Shown here: positions 1 to 5,511 of the stretch, piece after piece
How the letters are laid out: every line of letters starts with the position of its first letter
How positions within the stretch are numbered: position 1 is the first letter of the stretch
From: an uncultured Clostridia bacterium
Lineage (GTDB): Bacteria; Bacillota_A; Clostridia; Oscillospirales; Acutalibacteraceae
NCBI GenBank assembly: GCA_944380625.1
Contig: CALWIE010000206.1
Span: 1-5,628 of the forward strand
Length of the DNA: 5,628 nucleotides
Direction: 5' to 3'
Translations under genes and position numbers: made by a program
The notes under the pieces: model-generated
Databases searched by the model: none
What the model saw: the letters and a program-made list of their open reading frames with translations, nothing else
What the model was told of the DNA's origin: nothing

Positions 1-26
1 CGTCGAGAGAGGCGGCAAACTGAATA

Positions 27-142
<116 letters not shown>

Positions 143-144
143 AC

Positions 145-177
145 AAAAAAGCCTCTTGCCTTGCAAGAGGCTTTTTT
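145..177 (+). terminator. Rho-independent terminator of the 5S/rRNA unit
   Basis: A perfect 15-bp inverted repeat: AAAAAAGCCTCTTGC (145-159) pairs with GCAAGAGGCTTTTTT (163-177) around a 3-nt loop. The GC-rich stem followed by six T is a textbook intrinsic terminator. Because an A-run mirrors the T-run, it could also stop transcription arriving on the - strand. Confidence 0.95.
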
Positions 178-271
178 GCTGCCCTTTTCCCGGGCTGGGC
201 CCCTCCGCTTTTTACACGTTTCCCCCTGTCACCCAGGCCCCCTTTTTCGTCAGTTTTTTACTGGTTTTCCC
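178..271. other. Pyrimidine-rich intergenic stretch, no gene seen
   Basis: About 94 bases rich in C and T on the + strand, with several runs of C or T. I see no supported coding region or RNA here; an open frame that crosses it begins inside the 5S gene and is not credible. Confidence 0.5.
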
Positions 272-300
272 TTGACTTGCCCTGCGCTATAGCTTAAACT
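272..300 (+). promoter_or_regulatory. Sigma-A-type promoter of the membrane-protein gene
   Basis: TTGACT (272-277, 5 of 6 matches to TTGACA) and TAAACT (295-300, 4 of 6 matches to TATAAT) are separated by exactly 17 bases. Transcription would start near 307, giving a leader of roughly 47 nt before the start codon at 354. It lies just beyond the 5S terminator, so it provides independent transcription of the downstream gene. Confidence 0.7.
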
Positions 301-353
301 AAGAGGTGCGGTTTTTTGTAAACTAAGCATCCTACCAAAAGGGAGGTTTTCCC

Positions 354-872
354 ATGGGAAAAGGGCGTTTTGGCCTGGTTTTATCCATTTACCCCATCCT
401 GGCGTTTATCGGCGTCATCCTCGGACAGCCCCTGCTGTGCGCCCTTCTGTTCGCTGCCGCGGTCTTCGCCGAGAGGGACGAGTGGGCTGGACGGCAGTCC
501 CTGCAGGCTTTGGGCCTTTCCATAGCCGCGGCGGCCCTGCGGGGGGTCCTGCTGGGCTTTGCCCGGCTCCTCCCCGGCTACGGGGGCTTTTTCGGGTTCC
601 TCTCCACGGCGGCGCGCCTTCTTGCCGCCCTGGTGTACCTGGCGGCCATCCTGGTAAGCATTGTGGCCATTGTCCGGGTGATGAAGGGCCAAGAGGCAAA
701 CCTTCCCGGCCTGTCCGCCCTGGCGTACCGGGCCTACGGCAAACAGCCGCCCCGCCCCTTCCCCGGGGCCTATCCCCCGCCCCCCTACCAGCAGCCTCCC
801 TACGGCGGCCCCGGCTGGGGGGAGACCCCACCCCAAAACGGCCCTACCGGCGGCCCCAGGCCCGGCCAGTGA
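354..872 (+). CDS. Small multi-pass membrane protein with a Pro/Gly-rich C-terminal tail
   Basis: A 172-residue protein. I do not recognise a characterised family. Residues about 7-40 hold one or two hydrophobic segments, with further segments at about 48-72 and 84-108. The stretch VRVMKGQEANLPGL at 107-120 resembles the end of DUF4870/Tic20-like small membrane proteins, whose last helix is followed by a short KG...P segment; this is a weak likeness by eye. Residues about 131-172 form a disordered tail rich in Pro, Gly, Tyr and Gln (PPPPYQQPPYGG at 141-152), probably cytoplasmic. ATG at 354 is well supported by GGGAGG at 341-346, seven bases upstream. The gene has its own promoter and a weak terminator-like hairpin after it, so it may be separate from the acyltransferase operon that starts 72 bases later. 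Function unknown. Confidence 0.85.
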   Translation: MGKGRFGLVLSIYPILAFIGVILGQPLLCALLFAAAVFAERDEWAGRQSLQALGLSIAAAALRGVLLGFARLLPGYGGFFGFLSTAARLLAALVYLAAILVSIVAIVRVMKGQEANLPGLSALAYRAYGKQPPRPFPGAYPPPPYQQPPYGGPGWGETPPQNGPTGGPRPGQ

Positions 873-875
873 AAA

Positions 876-905
876 GCCCCCCTCTGCGAGGGCCTTTCCT
901 TTTCT
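876..905 (+). terminator. Possible weak terminator after the 354-872 gene
   Basis: Just after the stop codon, CCCTC (880-884) and GAGGG (888-892) pair around a TGC loop, or a bulged GCC/CTC stem forms with GAG/GGC. A pyrimidine-rich tail (CCTTTCCTTTTCTT) follows instead of a clean T-run. Termination is probably partial, so some read-through into the MBOAT operon is likely. Confidence 0.4.
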
Positions 906-931
906 TAAAGCAAATTGTGAATTTCCATTCT

Positions 932-947
932 AGGAGGGTATGACGTG
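932..947 (+). promoter_or_regulatory. Ribosome binding site that selects a GTG start
   Basis: AGGAGGG at 932-938 is followed six bases later by GTG at 945-947. An ATG at 940-942 is only one base from the Shine-Dalgarno and is in another reading frame, so the GTG is the start of the acyltransferase. I found no convincing promoter between 873 and 931. Confidence 0.8.
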
Positions 948-2393
948 GTCTTTTCGTCCCTGGTATTCCTGTGCGTGTTCTTCCCCTTGCAAATGCTCAT
1001 CTACGTGTTCGCCAAGAGCATCGAGGCCAAGAACACCGTGCTCATCATCTTCTCTGTGGTCTTCTACGCCTGGGGCGAGCCCTTCTTTGTGCTGATGCTC
1101 CTATTCATGGCCTTCGCGGACTGGGCCGTCTCCCAGTTCATCTACAAGTACCGGGGCACCGGGAAGAGCAAGGCCTTCCTCGTTTTGGGCTGCGTCATCG
1201 ACCTGGGGCTTTTGTGCTTCTTTAAGTACACGGCCTTCCTCTTGGGGGAGACCCACCAGTGGTTCGGCTGGCCCAGCGTGGTGCCCAAGATCGCCCTGCC
1301 CATTGGCATCAGCTTCTACACCTTCCAGCTGCTCTCCTACATGGTGGACGTGTACCGCCAGGAGGTGCCCGCCCAGCCCAAGTTCCGCCGGCTGCTTTTG
1401 TACGTCTCCCTCTTCCACCAGTGCATTGCCGGCCCCATCGTCCGCTACCAGGACGTGGCCGAGCAGATCCTCTGCCGCCATGTGGACAGCGAGGACATGC
1501 GCAACGGCATCAACCGCTTTGTCTCGGGCCTGGCGAAAAAAGTGCTTTTGGCAAACGTCTGCGGCTCCATCGCCACCAGGACCATTCTGGACGGCGCCGC
1601 CGCAAACCAGGCGGCCAACCTGCCCACCTTGGAAAACGCCGCGGCCCTCTCCCTGTGGCTGGGGTGCTTTGCCTACGCCCTGCAGATCTACCTGGACTTC
1701 TCCGCCTACTCGGACATGGCCATCGGCATGGGCCTGATGGTGGGCTTCCGCTATAAGGAAAACTTCAACTACCCCTACCTCGCCAACTCCATCACCGACT
1801 TCTGGCGGCGCTGGCACATGAGCCTTTCCTCCTTCTTCCGGGATTACGTGTACATCCCCCTGGGGGGCAACCGGAGGGGCAAGGCCCGCCAGTGCGTAAA
1901 CCTGCTGATCGTCTGGTTTTTGACTGGCATGTGGCACGGGGCCGGCTGGAACTTCATCCTGTGGGGGCTCTACTACTTTGTGTTCCTGGCCCTGGAGAAG
2001 TTCCTCATCCCCGGGCTGCAGCGGCTGCCCGCCTTCTTTGCCCACCTGTACACCCTGGTGGTGGTGTTCTTCGGCTGGGTGCTGTTCTACTTCACCGACT
2101 TCACCCAGGGCATTGTGGTCCTCAAGGGCATGTTCTGCTTAAACGGCAACCCCTTCCTGAGCTTTGAGAGCCAGAACATCTTCTTGAACTACCTGTTCTT
2201 CCTGGTGGTGGCCGCCGTGGCCTGCACGCCCCTGCCCAGGATGCTCTACCACCGGGTCACCTCCTCTACCAACGGGGCGGCCATCGCCGTGGGCACGGTG
2301 CTGGAATACGCCCTGCCTGTGGCCGGGCTGCTGTTCTCCATCAGCTATCTCGTGGGGGATTCCTACAACCCCTTCCTCTACCTGCAATTCTAA
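945..2393 (+). CDS. AlgI-like MBOAT family O-acyltransferase
   Basis: A 482-residue polytopic membrane protein, the usual length for bacterial AlgI/PatA/DltB-like MBOAT proteins. The family moves acyl groups, generally acetyl, from a cytoplasmic donor through the membrane to an extracytoplasmic acceptor. Hallmarks visible: FYAWGEPFF at 40-48; LPIGISFYTFQLLSYMVDVY at 118-137; the loop FHQCIAGPIVRYQD at 157-170; LDFSAYSDMAIGMG at 250-263; WRRWHMSLSSFFRDYVYIPL at 287-306 with conserved His291; and GMWHGAGWNFILWG at 328-341 with His331, the invariant catalytic histidine of the family. Hydrophobic segments continue to the C-terminus, and no key residue is missing. It starts with GTG. The next gene begins 21 bases after its stop, and the two following genes make up a DHHW partner, matching the common MBOAT plus AlgX/AlgJ-type pairing. 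A glycan acceptor is inferred; its identity cannot be told. Confidence 0.95.
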   Translation: MVFSSLVFLCVFFPLQMLIYVFAKSIEAKNTVLIIFSVVFYAWGEPFFVLMLLFMAFADWAVSQFIYKYRGTGKSKAFLVLGCVIDLGLLCFFKYTAFLLGETHQWFGWPSVVPKIALPIGISFYTFQLLSYMVDVYRQEVPAQPKFRRLLLYVSLFHQCIAGPIVRYQDVAEQILCRHVDSEDMRNGINRFVSGLAKKVLLANVCGSIATRTILDGAAANQAANLPTLENAAALSLWLGCFAYALQIYLDFSAYSDMAIGMGLMVGFRYKENFNYPYLANSITDFWRRWHMSLSSFFRDYVYIPLGGNRRGKARQCVNLLIVWFLTGMWHGAGWNFILWGLYYFVFLALEKFLIPGLQRLPAFFAHLYTLVVVFFGWVLFYFTDFTQGIVVLKGMFCLNGNPFLSFESQNIFLNYLFFLVVAAVACTPLPRMLYHRVTSSTNGAAIAVGTVLEYALPVAGLLFSISYLVGDSYNPFLYLQF

Positions 2394-2414
2394 ACCGGAA
2401 AGGAGATTGGTCTT

Positions 2415-2765
2415 ATGCGGCACGCGCGCGAGTACAAACGGGGCTCCGTGGGGAAAGCCATCCTGTTTTTTGTGACACTGTACGCCTTTGGGGTGTTCTC
2501 CCTGCTTTTGCCCCTGCGGCCCACCGAGTCCCTCATGGAAAAGCGGAAGCTCACAGAGTTCCCCACCGTCACCGTGGAGTCCCTGGCCACCGGGGAGTAC
2601 ACCCAGGGCATTGACACCTGGTTTGCCGACACCTTCCCCCTGCGGGACATGTTCTTCCAGCTGAACAACTGGGTGAAGTCCTTCTACGGCATCAAGACTG
2701 TGGAGATCGTCGGCGATGTGCAACAGGGCGACGAGATCCCCGACGCCCCCTACACCGGCAGCTAA
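2415..2765 (+). CDS. N-terminal segment of a DHHW (AlgX/AlgJ-like) protein as a separate small membrane protein
   Basis: A 116-residue protein with a basic cytoplasmic start, one membrane segment at about 12-34 and an extracytoplasmic remainder. Residues about 41-92 follow the start of DHHW-family proteins closely: MEKRKLTEFP, then SLATGEYTQGIDTWFADTFP, then LRDMFFQLNNWVKSFYGIK. In typical family members of about 350-420 residues this leads straight into the hydrolase-like domain with the DHHW motif. Here the frame stops after DEIPDAPYTGS, and the catalytic part is encoded by the next gene. ATG at 2415 has AAAGGAG at 2399-2405, nine bases upstream. It lies 21 bases after the MBOAT stop and 36 bases before the next start, so co-transcription is expected. 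It cannot be catalytic by itself; it may form a complex with the downstream product or with the MBOAT protein. Confidence 0.85.
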   Translation: MRHAREYKRGSVGKAILFFVTLYAFGVFSLLLPLRPTESLMEKRKLTEFPTVTVESLATGEYTQGIDTWFADTFPLRDMFFQLNNWVKSFYGIKTVEIVGDVQQGDEIPDAPYTGS

Positions 2766-2801
2766 AACCTGGAAAAACCCTTGGAGAAAGGATGATTTAT
2801 C

Positions 2802-4307
2802 ATGGCTAATTACACCCCCCGCCGGGCTGCCGGCTCTGGCAGCAGCTCCCGGCGGACCTCTTCCGACCGCTCTGGGTCCACCCGGAGCACCCGCTCCTCT
2901 GACACCACCGGCCGGAGCACCCGCTACAGCAGCAGCTCTTACGCCTCCCGGGACTCCCAGTACGACGACCTGGAGCCCCTCTACCAGCGGGAACGCCCCC
3001 GCCGGGAGGCCGCCCCTGCCCGGGAACGCTCCTCTTCCCGGGAGCGCCAGTACTCCCGGGATCCCCAGTTCTCCCAGAACTCCCGCAGCCGGCGCCGCAA
3101 GAGCGGGCCGCCCCTGCTGCCCATTGTGGCCCTGGTGCTCCTGGTGGTCGTGGCGCTGGTGATCTTCTTCTTCGTGACCCGGGGCTGCTCCTCCCAGGCA
3201 GAAAAGGACCCCGCCGGGAACGGCTCCAGCCTCTCCAGCGCAGGAAGCACTGTGAGCGAGACCTCTGGTGCCACCGGCCCCGCCGGGGAGCCTACCTCGG
3301 ACGCCGGGTCCACCACTTCGGGGGAGACCTCCCAGGTCACCTCCTCCCAGCCGGAGTCCAGCCCCACCCCCGCCCCTCAGGAAGAGCCCCAGGCCGCCCC
3401 TGAGACCATCGGCGGCCTGCTGATCGTAGGGGACACCGCCTACGAGTACTACAACTTCAGCACGGACCTGGCAAACCGCTATATCGAAGCCGTGGCCGGC
3501 GCCGGGGAAAAGCTTTCCGGCATCTCCAACGTCTACGACATGGTCATCCCCACCAGCATCGACATCGACCTGCCCGAGAGCTACATCGAGAAGAACCAGC
3601 TGAACACCTCTGACCAGCGCAAGGCCATTGAGGAGTACATCTACCCCTCCATCAACGCCATGAACTCCTCGGTGAAGACCGTCTCCCTGTTCGACACCCT
3701 CAAATCCCACGCCGGGGAGTACCTCTACTTCCGCACCGACCACCACTGGACCCAGCTGGGCGCCTACTACGCCTACGAGCAGTTCTGCAAGGCCAAGGGG
3801 ATGGAGGCCGTGCCCCTGGACCAGTTTGAGAAGAAGGAGTACACAGACTATCTGGGCAGCTTCTACGACAGCAGCCAGAGCAGCGCCCTGGCCTCCAACC
3901 CGGACACGGTGGTGGCCTATATCCCTCAGGCGGATGTGCGCCTGGACGCCACCCAGGACGACGGCACGGTGCTGGAGGACTGGCCCCTGATCGCCGACGG
4001 CGACACCTACAGCCAGTCCATGAAGTACATCATCTACGCCGCAGGCGACCAGCCCTATGAGGAGATCACCAACAGCGGCCTGAGCGACGGCTCCGCCTGC
4101 ATCCTGGTCAAGGAGTCCTTTGGCAACTGCTTCATCCCCTTCCTGGTGAACCACTACGAGAAGGTCTACGTGGTGGACTACCGGAAGTACCAGGGCACCG
4201 TGAGCGCCCTGGCCCAGGAGAAGGGCGTGGAGGACGTGATCCTGCTCAACAACATCTCCATGACCCGCAACGAAGGGCTGATCGACCAGTTCACCAACAT
4301 CTTCTAA
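2802..4307 (+). CDS. DHHW-family (AlgX/AlgJ-like) protein with Ser/Arg-rich cytoplasmic head and own membrane anchor
   Basis: A 501-residue protein. Order: residues 1-100, polar and disordered, dominated by Ser and Arg with some Tyr, ending in a basic patch RSRRRK (95-100); a membrane helix at about 103-126; a Ser/Thr/Gly/Pro/Glu-rich linker at about 129-200; then a folded domain from about 202 to 501. That domain opens with GGLLIVGDTAYEYYNFS and contains YFRTDHHWTQLGAYYAYEQF with the DHHW signature at 313-316 and KESFGNCFIPFL at 437-448. By analogy with AlgX/AlgJ acetyltransferases, Asp313, His315 and Ser439 are the likely catalytic set. It probably helps O-acetylate an extracytoplasmic glycan together with the MBOAT protein. 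The start follows GGAGAAAGG at 2783-2791, about ten bases upstream. Unusually, the standard DHHW N-terminal region is missing and is encoded by the gene just before. A strong terminator follows. Confidence 0.9.
   Translation: MANYTPRRAAGSGSSSRRTSSDRSGSTRSTRSSDTTGRSTRYSSSSYASRDSQYDDLEPLYQRERPRREAAPARERSSSRERQYSRDPQFSQNSRSRRRKSGPPLLPIVALVLLVVVALVIFFFVTRGCSSQAEKDPAGNGSSLSSAGSTVSETSGATGPAGEPTSDAGSTTSGETSQVTSSQPESSPTPAPQEEPQAAPETIGGLLIVGDTAYEYYNFSTDLANRYIEAVAGAGEKLSGISNVYDMVIPTSIDIDLPESYIEKNQLNTSDQRKAIEEYIYPSINAMNSSVKTVSLFDTLKSHAGEYLYFRTDHHWTQLGAYYAYEQFCKAKGMEAVPLDQFEKKEYTDYLGSFYDSSQSSALASNPDTVVAYIPQADVRLDATQDDGTVLEDWPLIADGDTYSQSMKYIIYAAGDQPYEEITNSGLSDGSACILVKESFGNCFIPFLVNHYEKVYVVDYRKYQGTVSALAQEKGVEDVILLNNISMTRNEGLIDQFTNIF
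2882..2925 (+). repeat. In-frame direct repeat in the Ser/Arg-rich region
   Basis: The 14-mer CCGGAGCACCCGCT occurs at 2882-2895 and 2912-2925, a period of 30 bases or ten codons, encoding RSTR twice. It suggests the disordered head grew in part by local duplication. Less exact copies of CGGGAACGC and CCCGGGA-type units recur at about 2988-3062. Confidence 0.6.
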
Positions 4308-4324
4308 AAGCTGCGTGAGAACGC

Positions 4325-4356
4325 AAAAACCCCCGGAGGGAATCTCCGGGGGTTTT
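4325..4356. terminator. Bidirectional terminator between convergent operons
   Basis: CCCCCGGAG (4330-4338) pairs with CTCCGGGGG (4344-4352) around a 5-nt loop, and the flanking AAAA/TTTT extends the stem to 13 bp. There is a T-run on both strands: TTTTCCTTTT after the + stem and TTTTT after the - stem. It ends the MBOAT-DHHW operon 18 bases past its stop codon and also ends the - strand membrane-protein gene. Confidence 0.93.
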
Positions 4357-4372
4357 CCTTTTAGGGCCGTAC

Positions 4373-4750
4373 TCAGCCCTGGCGGAAGATCTTATAGGCG
4401 TTGTGCAGGTAGTAATAGGGGATGGCCAGCAGCACGATGTTTAGGACGATGGCCGCCACGTTGCCGCCGCAGTTTAAAAAGGTGACCAGCTGGGCCAAAA
4501 AGACGATGACGCCCAGCACCACCGTGAGCAGGGCCCGGTGGCCGGCCCGCAGCAAGCCCACAAGGCCCGCCAGGACCTTTACAGCGTCCAGCACATAGAG
4601 GCCCGCCAGCCACAGCAGGGCCTGTTCCGGGCCCAGAGGGAAGTTGGAAAAGTCCCCGCTGCCCAGCACAAAGCGGGTAAAGGCGATGGAGCCTGCCCCC
4701 AGCAGAATCAGCAGGACGCTGGCAATACGCAGGTGTTTCGCGTTTGCCAT
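4373..4750 (-). CDS. Four-helix integral membrane protein of unknown function
   Basis: A 125-residue, very hydrophobic protein; I do not recognise the family. Predicted membrane segments by eye are at about 8-27, 43-66, 73-94 and 97-115, with short loops and a basic end (YKIFRQG). The stretch LYVLDAVKVLAGLVGLLRAG at 51-70 has a small-residue pattern that suggests tight helix packing. The frame could begin two codons earlier at 4756, but that ATG is only two bases from the AGGAGG at 4759-4764, whereas the ATG at 4750 has an ideal eight-base spacing, so I take MANAKHLRIA as the start. It lies 64 bases downstream of mscL, separated by a terminator, and I see no clear promoter of its own. It may be expressed by read-through from mscL or from a promoter inside the end of mscL. 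No link to channel function can be claimed. Confidence 0.82.
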   Translation of the reverse strand: MANAKHLRIASVLLILLGAGSIAFTRFVLGSGDFSNFPLGPEQALLWLAGLYVLDAVKVLAGLVGLLRAGHRALLTVVLGVIVFLAQLVTFLNCGGNVAAIVLNIVLLAIPYYYLHNAYKIFRQG

Positions 4751-4764
4751 TTTCATATCCTCCT
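4748..4764 (-). promoter_or_regulatory. Ribosome binding site that decides the start of the 125-residue membrane protein
   Basis: On the - strand, AGGAGG (4764-4759) sits eight bases from the ATG at 4750-4748 and two bases from an in-frame ATG at 4756-4754. The spacing favours the inner ATG. Confidence 0.7.
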
Positions 4765-4780
4765 CATAAGCAGTGGATTC

Positions 4781-4807
4781 AAAAAGGCCCTCCCCACAGG
4801 GAGAGCC
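4781..4807 (-). terminator. Rho-independent terminator after mscL
   Basis: Read on the - strand, GGCTCTCCC pairs with GGGAGGGCC (nine pairs, one G-U) around a TGTG loop and is followed by TTTTT. It begins about seven bases beyond the mscL stop codon. Because the next - strand gene starts only 31 bases further on without an obvious promoter, this may act as a partial terminator that lowers downstream expression. Confidence 0.85.
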
Positions 4808-4814
4808 CTTCTCT

Positions 4815-5204
4815 TTACTTTTTCAGCAGGTCGCGGATCTCAGTGAGGAGCTGGATGTCCTCGGCGGGGGGAGCAGCCTCTTCCTTGGCCTCCTCCTCGG
4901 CCTTCAGCTTGGCGGTGAAGGTGTTCATGGCCTTCAGCACCAGGAACAGGCACAGGGCGGTGATGAAGAAGGTGATGATGGCCTGGATGAAGTTGCCGTA
5001 GGTGACGGTGGCGTTGCCCACGGTGAAGGACAGGCCGGCAAAGTTGATCTGGCCCAGGATGAGGCCCAGCAGGGGGGTGATGATATCCTGGTTCAAGGAG
5101 GTAACGATCGCGGTAAAAGCGGAACCGACGATGATACCGACGGCCATGCTCATCACATTGCCCTTGGAGATGAATTCTTTAAACTCTCTGATAAACGCTT
5201 TCAT
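4815..5204 (-). CDS. mscL: Large-conductance mechanosensitive channel MscL
   Basis: A 129-residue protein, close to the family norm of 130-150. MscL forms a homopentameric pore in the cytoplasmic membrane that opens under membrane tension to release solutes during hypo-osmotic shock. Visible features: amphipathic N-terminus MKAFIREFKEFISKGNV; first membrane helix at about 16-40 with the pore-lining pattern SMAVGIIVGSAFTAIVTSL; ITPLLGLILG at 42-51; a short extracellular loop at about 52-69; second helix at about 70-94; an acidic linker rich in Glu, Ala and Pro; and the C-terminal bundle helix LLTEIRDLLK, identical to the E. coli segment as I recall it. The E. coli gate residues Leu19 and Val23 correspond here to Met20 and Ile24, and Asp18 to Ser19. 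ATG at 5204 has GGAGG at 5211-5215, six bases upstream; upstream in-frame codons are rejected because the promoter lies within them. Confidence 0.97.
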   Translation of the reverse strand: MKAFIREFKEFISKGNVMSMAVGIIVGSAFTAIVTSLNQDIITPLLGLILGQINFAGLSFTVGNATVTYGNFIQAIITFFITALCLFLVLKAMNTFTAKLKAEEEAKEEAAPPAEDIQLLTEIRDLLKK

Positions 5205-5258
5205 AGTAACCCTCCGTTTATTTTTTCCCACAGCGCCATAACTTGGAACCGCTGCACT

Positions 5259-5287
5259 ATTATACGGGGCTTTTCGCCGGATGTAAA
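5259..5287 (-). promoter_or_regulatory. Near-consensus sigma-A promoter of mscL
   Basis: On the - strand, TTTACA (5287-5282, 5 of 6 matches to TTGACA) and a perfect TATAAT (5264-5259) are separated by exactly 17 bases. Transcription would begin near 5252, giving a leader of about 48 nt that includes GGAGG. This is the strongest promoter in the window and insulates mscL from the rRNA terminators upstream. Confidence 0.9.
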
Positions 5288-5359
5288 GGGGGTTTGGGAA
5301 AACCGGACGAATGCTCAAAAAAGCAGGGATTTCCTGGGGACTCTGGGAAATTGAGCGAG

Positions 5360-5381
5360 AAAAAAGCCGCCTTGCGGCGGC
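5360..5381 (-). terminator. Second (backup) terminator of the 23S transcription unit
   Basis: On the - strand, GCCGCC (5381-5376) pairs with GGCGGC (5371-5366) around a GCAA tetraloop and is followed by six T. It lies about 30 bases beyond the first terminator. Tandem terminators are typical after heavily transcribed rRNA units. Confidence 0.85.
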
Positions 5382-5410
5382 GAGAGGGTTGAAACAGACC
5401 ACAGGATAGC

Positions 5411-5435
5411 AAAAAAGCCATCCGAACCGGATGGC
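5411..5435 (-). terminator. First terminator of the 23S transcription unit
   Basis: On the - strand, GCCATCCG (5435-5428) pairs with CGGATGGC (5424-5417) around a 3-nt GTT loop and is followed by six T (5416-5411). It stands about 76 bases beyond the mature 23S end, with no 5S gene in between. Confidence 0.92.
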
Positions 5436-5511
5436 CTGTACCCTGAAAACTGAATAAAGCAGAAAGAGAAGAAAAAGAGAGACGCAATGACTAGTCTCGA
5501 AAAGGGACTAT
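5436..5511 (-). other. 23S rRNA 3' trailer, probable strand of the pre-23S processing stem
   Basis: This transcribed stretch between the 23S end and the terminator encodes no gene. Its complement reads TGTACCCTGAAAACTGAATA at 5437-5456, which resembles the conserved GAAAACTGAATA-type sequence found just upstream of 23S genes in many Firmicutes spacers. The natural explanation is that the trailer pairs with the 5' flank of the 23S gene to form the long helix that RNase III-type enzymes cut. The 5' flank lies outside the window, so the pairing is inferred. Confidence 0.6.

Noticed and set aside
437..943. Overlapping + strand frame across the 354-872 gene
   Set aside because: Arg/Pro/Gly-rich product with no ribosome binding site; it is a frame shadow, and it also runs through the following hairpin.
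1101..2045. 314-codon open frame on the - strand opposite the MBOAT gene
   Set aside because: It is a composition shadow of the acyltransferase, whose conserved motifs lie on the + strand.
2716..3162. Frameshift between the two DHHW parts
   Set aside because: Both genes are in the same frame, each has its own ribosome binding site, and two in-frame stops separate them; no single base change would join them.
2139..4154. 671-codon open frame on the - strand opposite the DHHW genes
   Set aside because: Long antisense frames are expected in GC-rich genes with C/G third positions; the product is a monotonous Gly/Val/Ala/His string, and the + strand genes carry clear domains.
5205..5252. Riboswitch or structured leader upstream of mscL
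   Set aside because: The predicted leader is only about 48 nt and I see no recognisable structured element in it.
4773..5354. 193-codon + strand frame opposite mscL
   Set aside because: It overlaps mscL, its terminator and promoter, and has a low-complexity Gly/Asp/Glu product.
5205..5402. 66-codon N-terminal extension of MscL
   Set aside because: It would include the promoter and a terminator, and the family start (MKAFIREFKEF) has an ideal Shine-Dalgarno.
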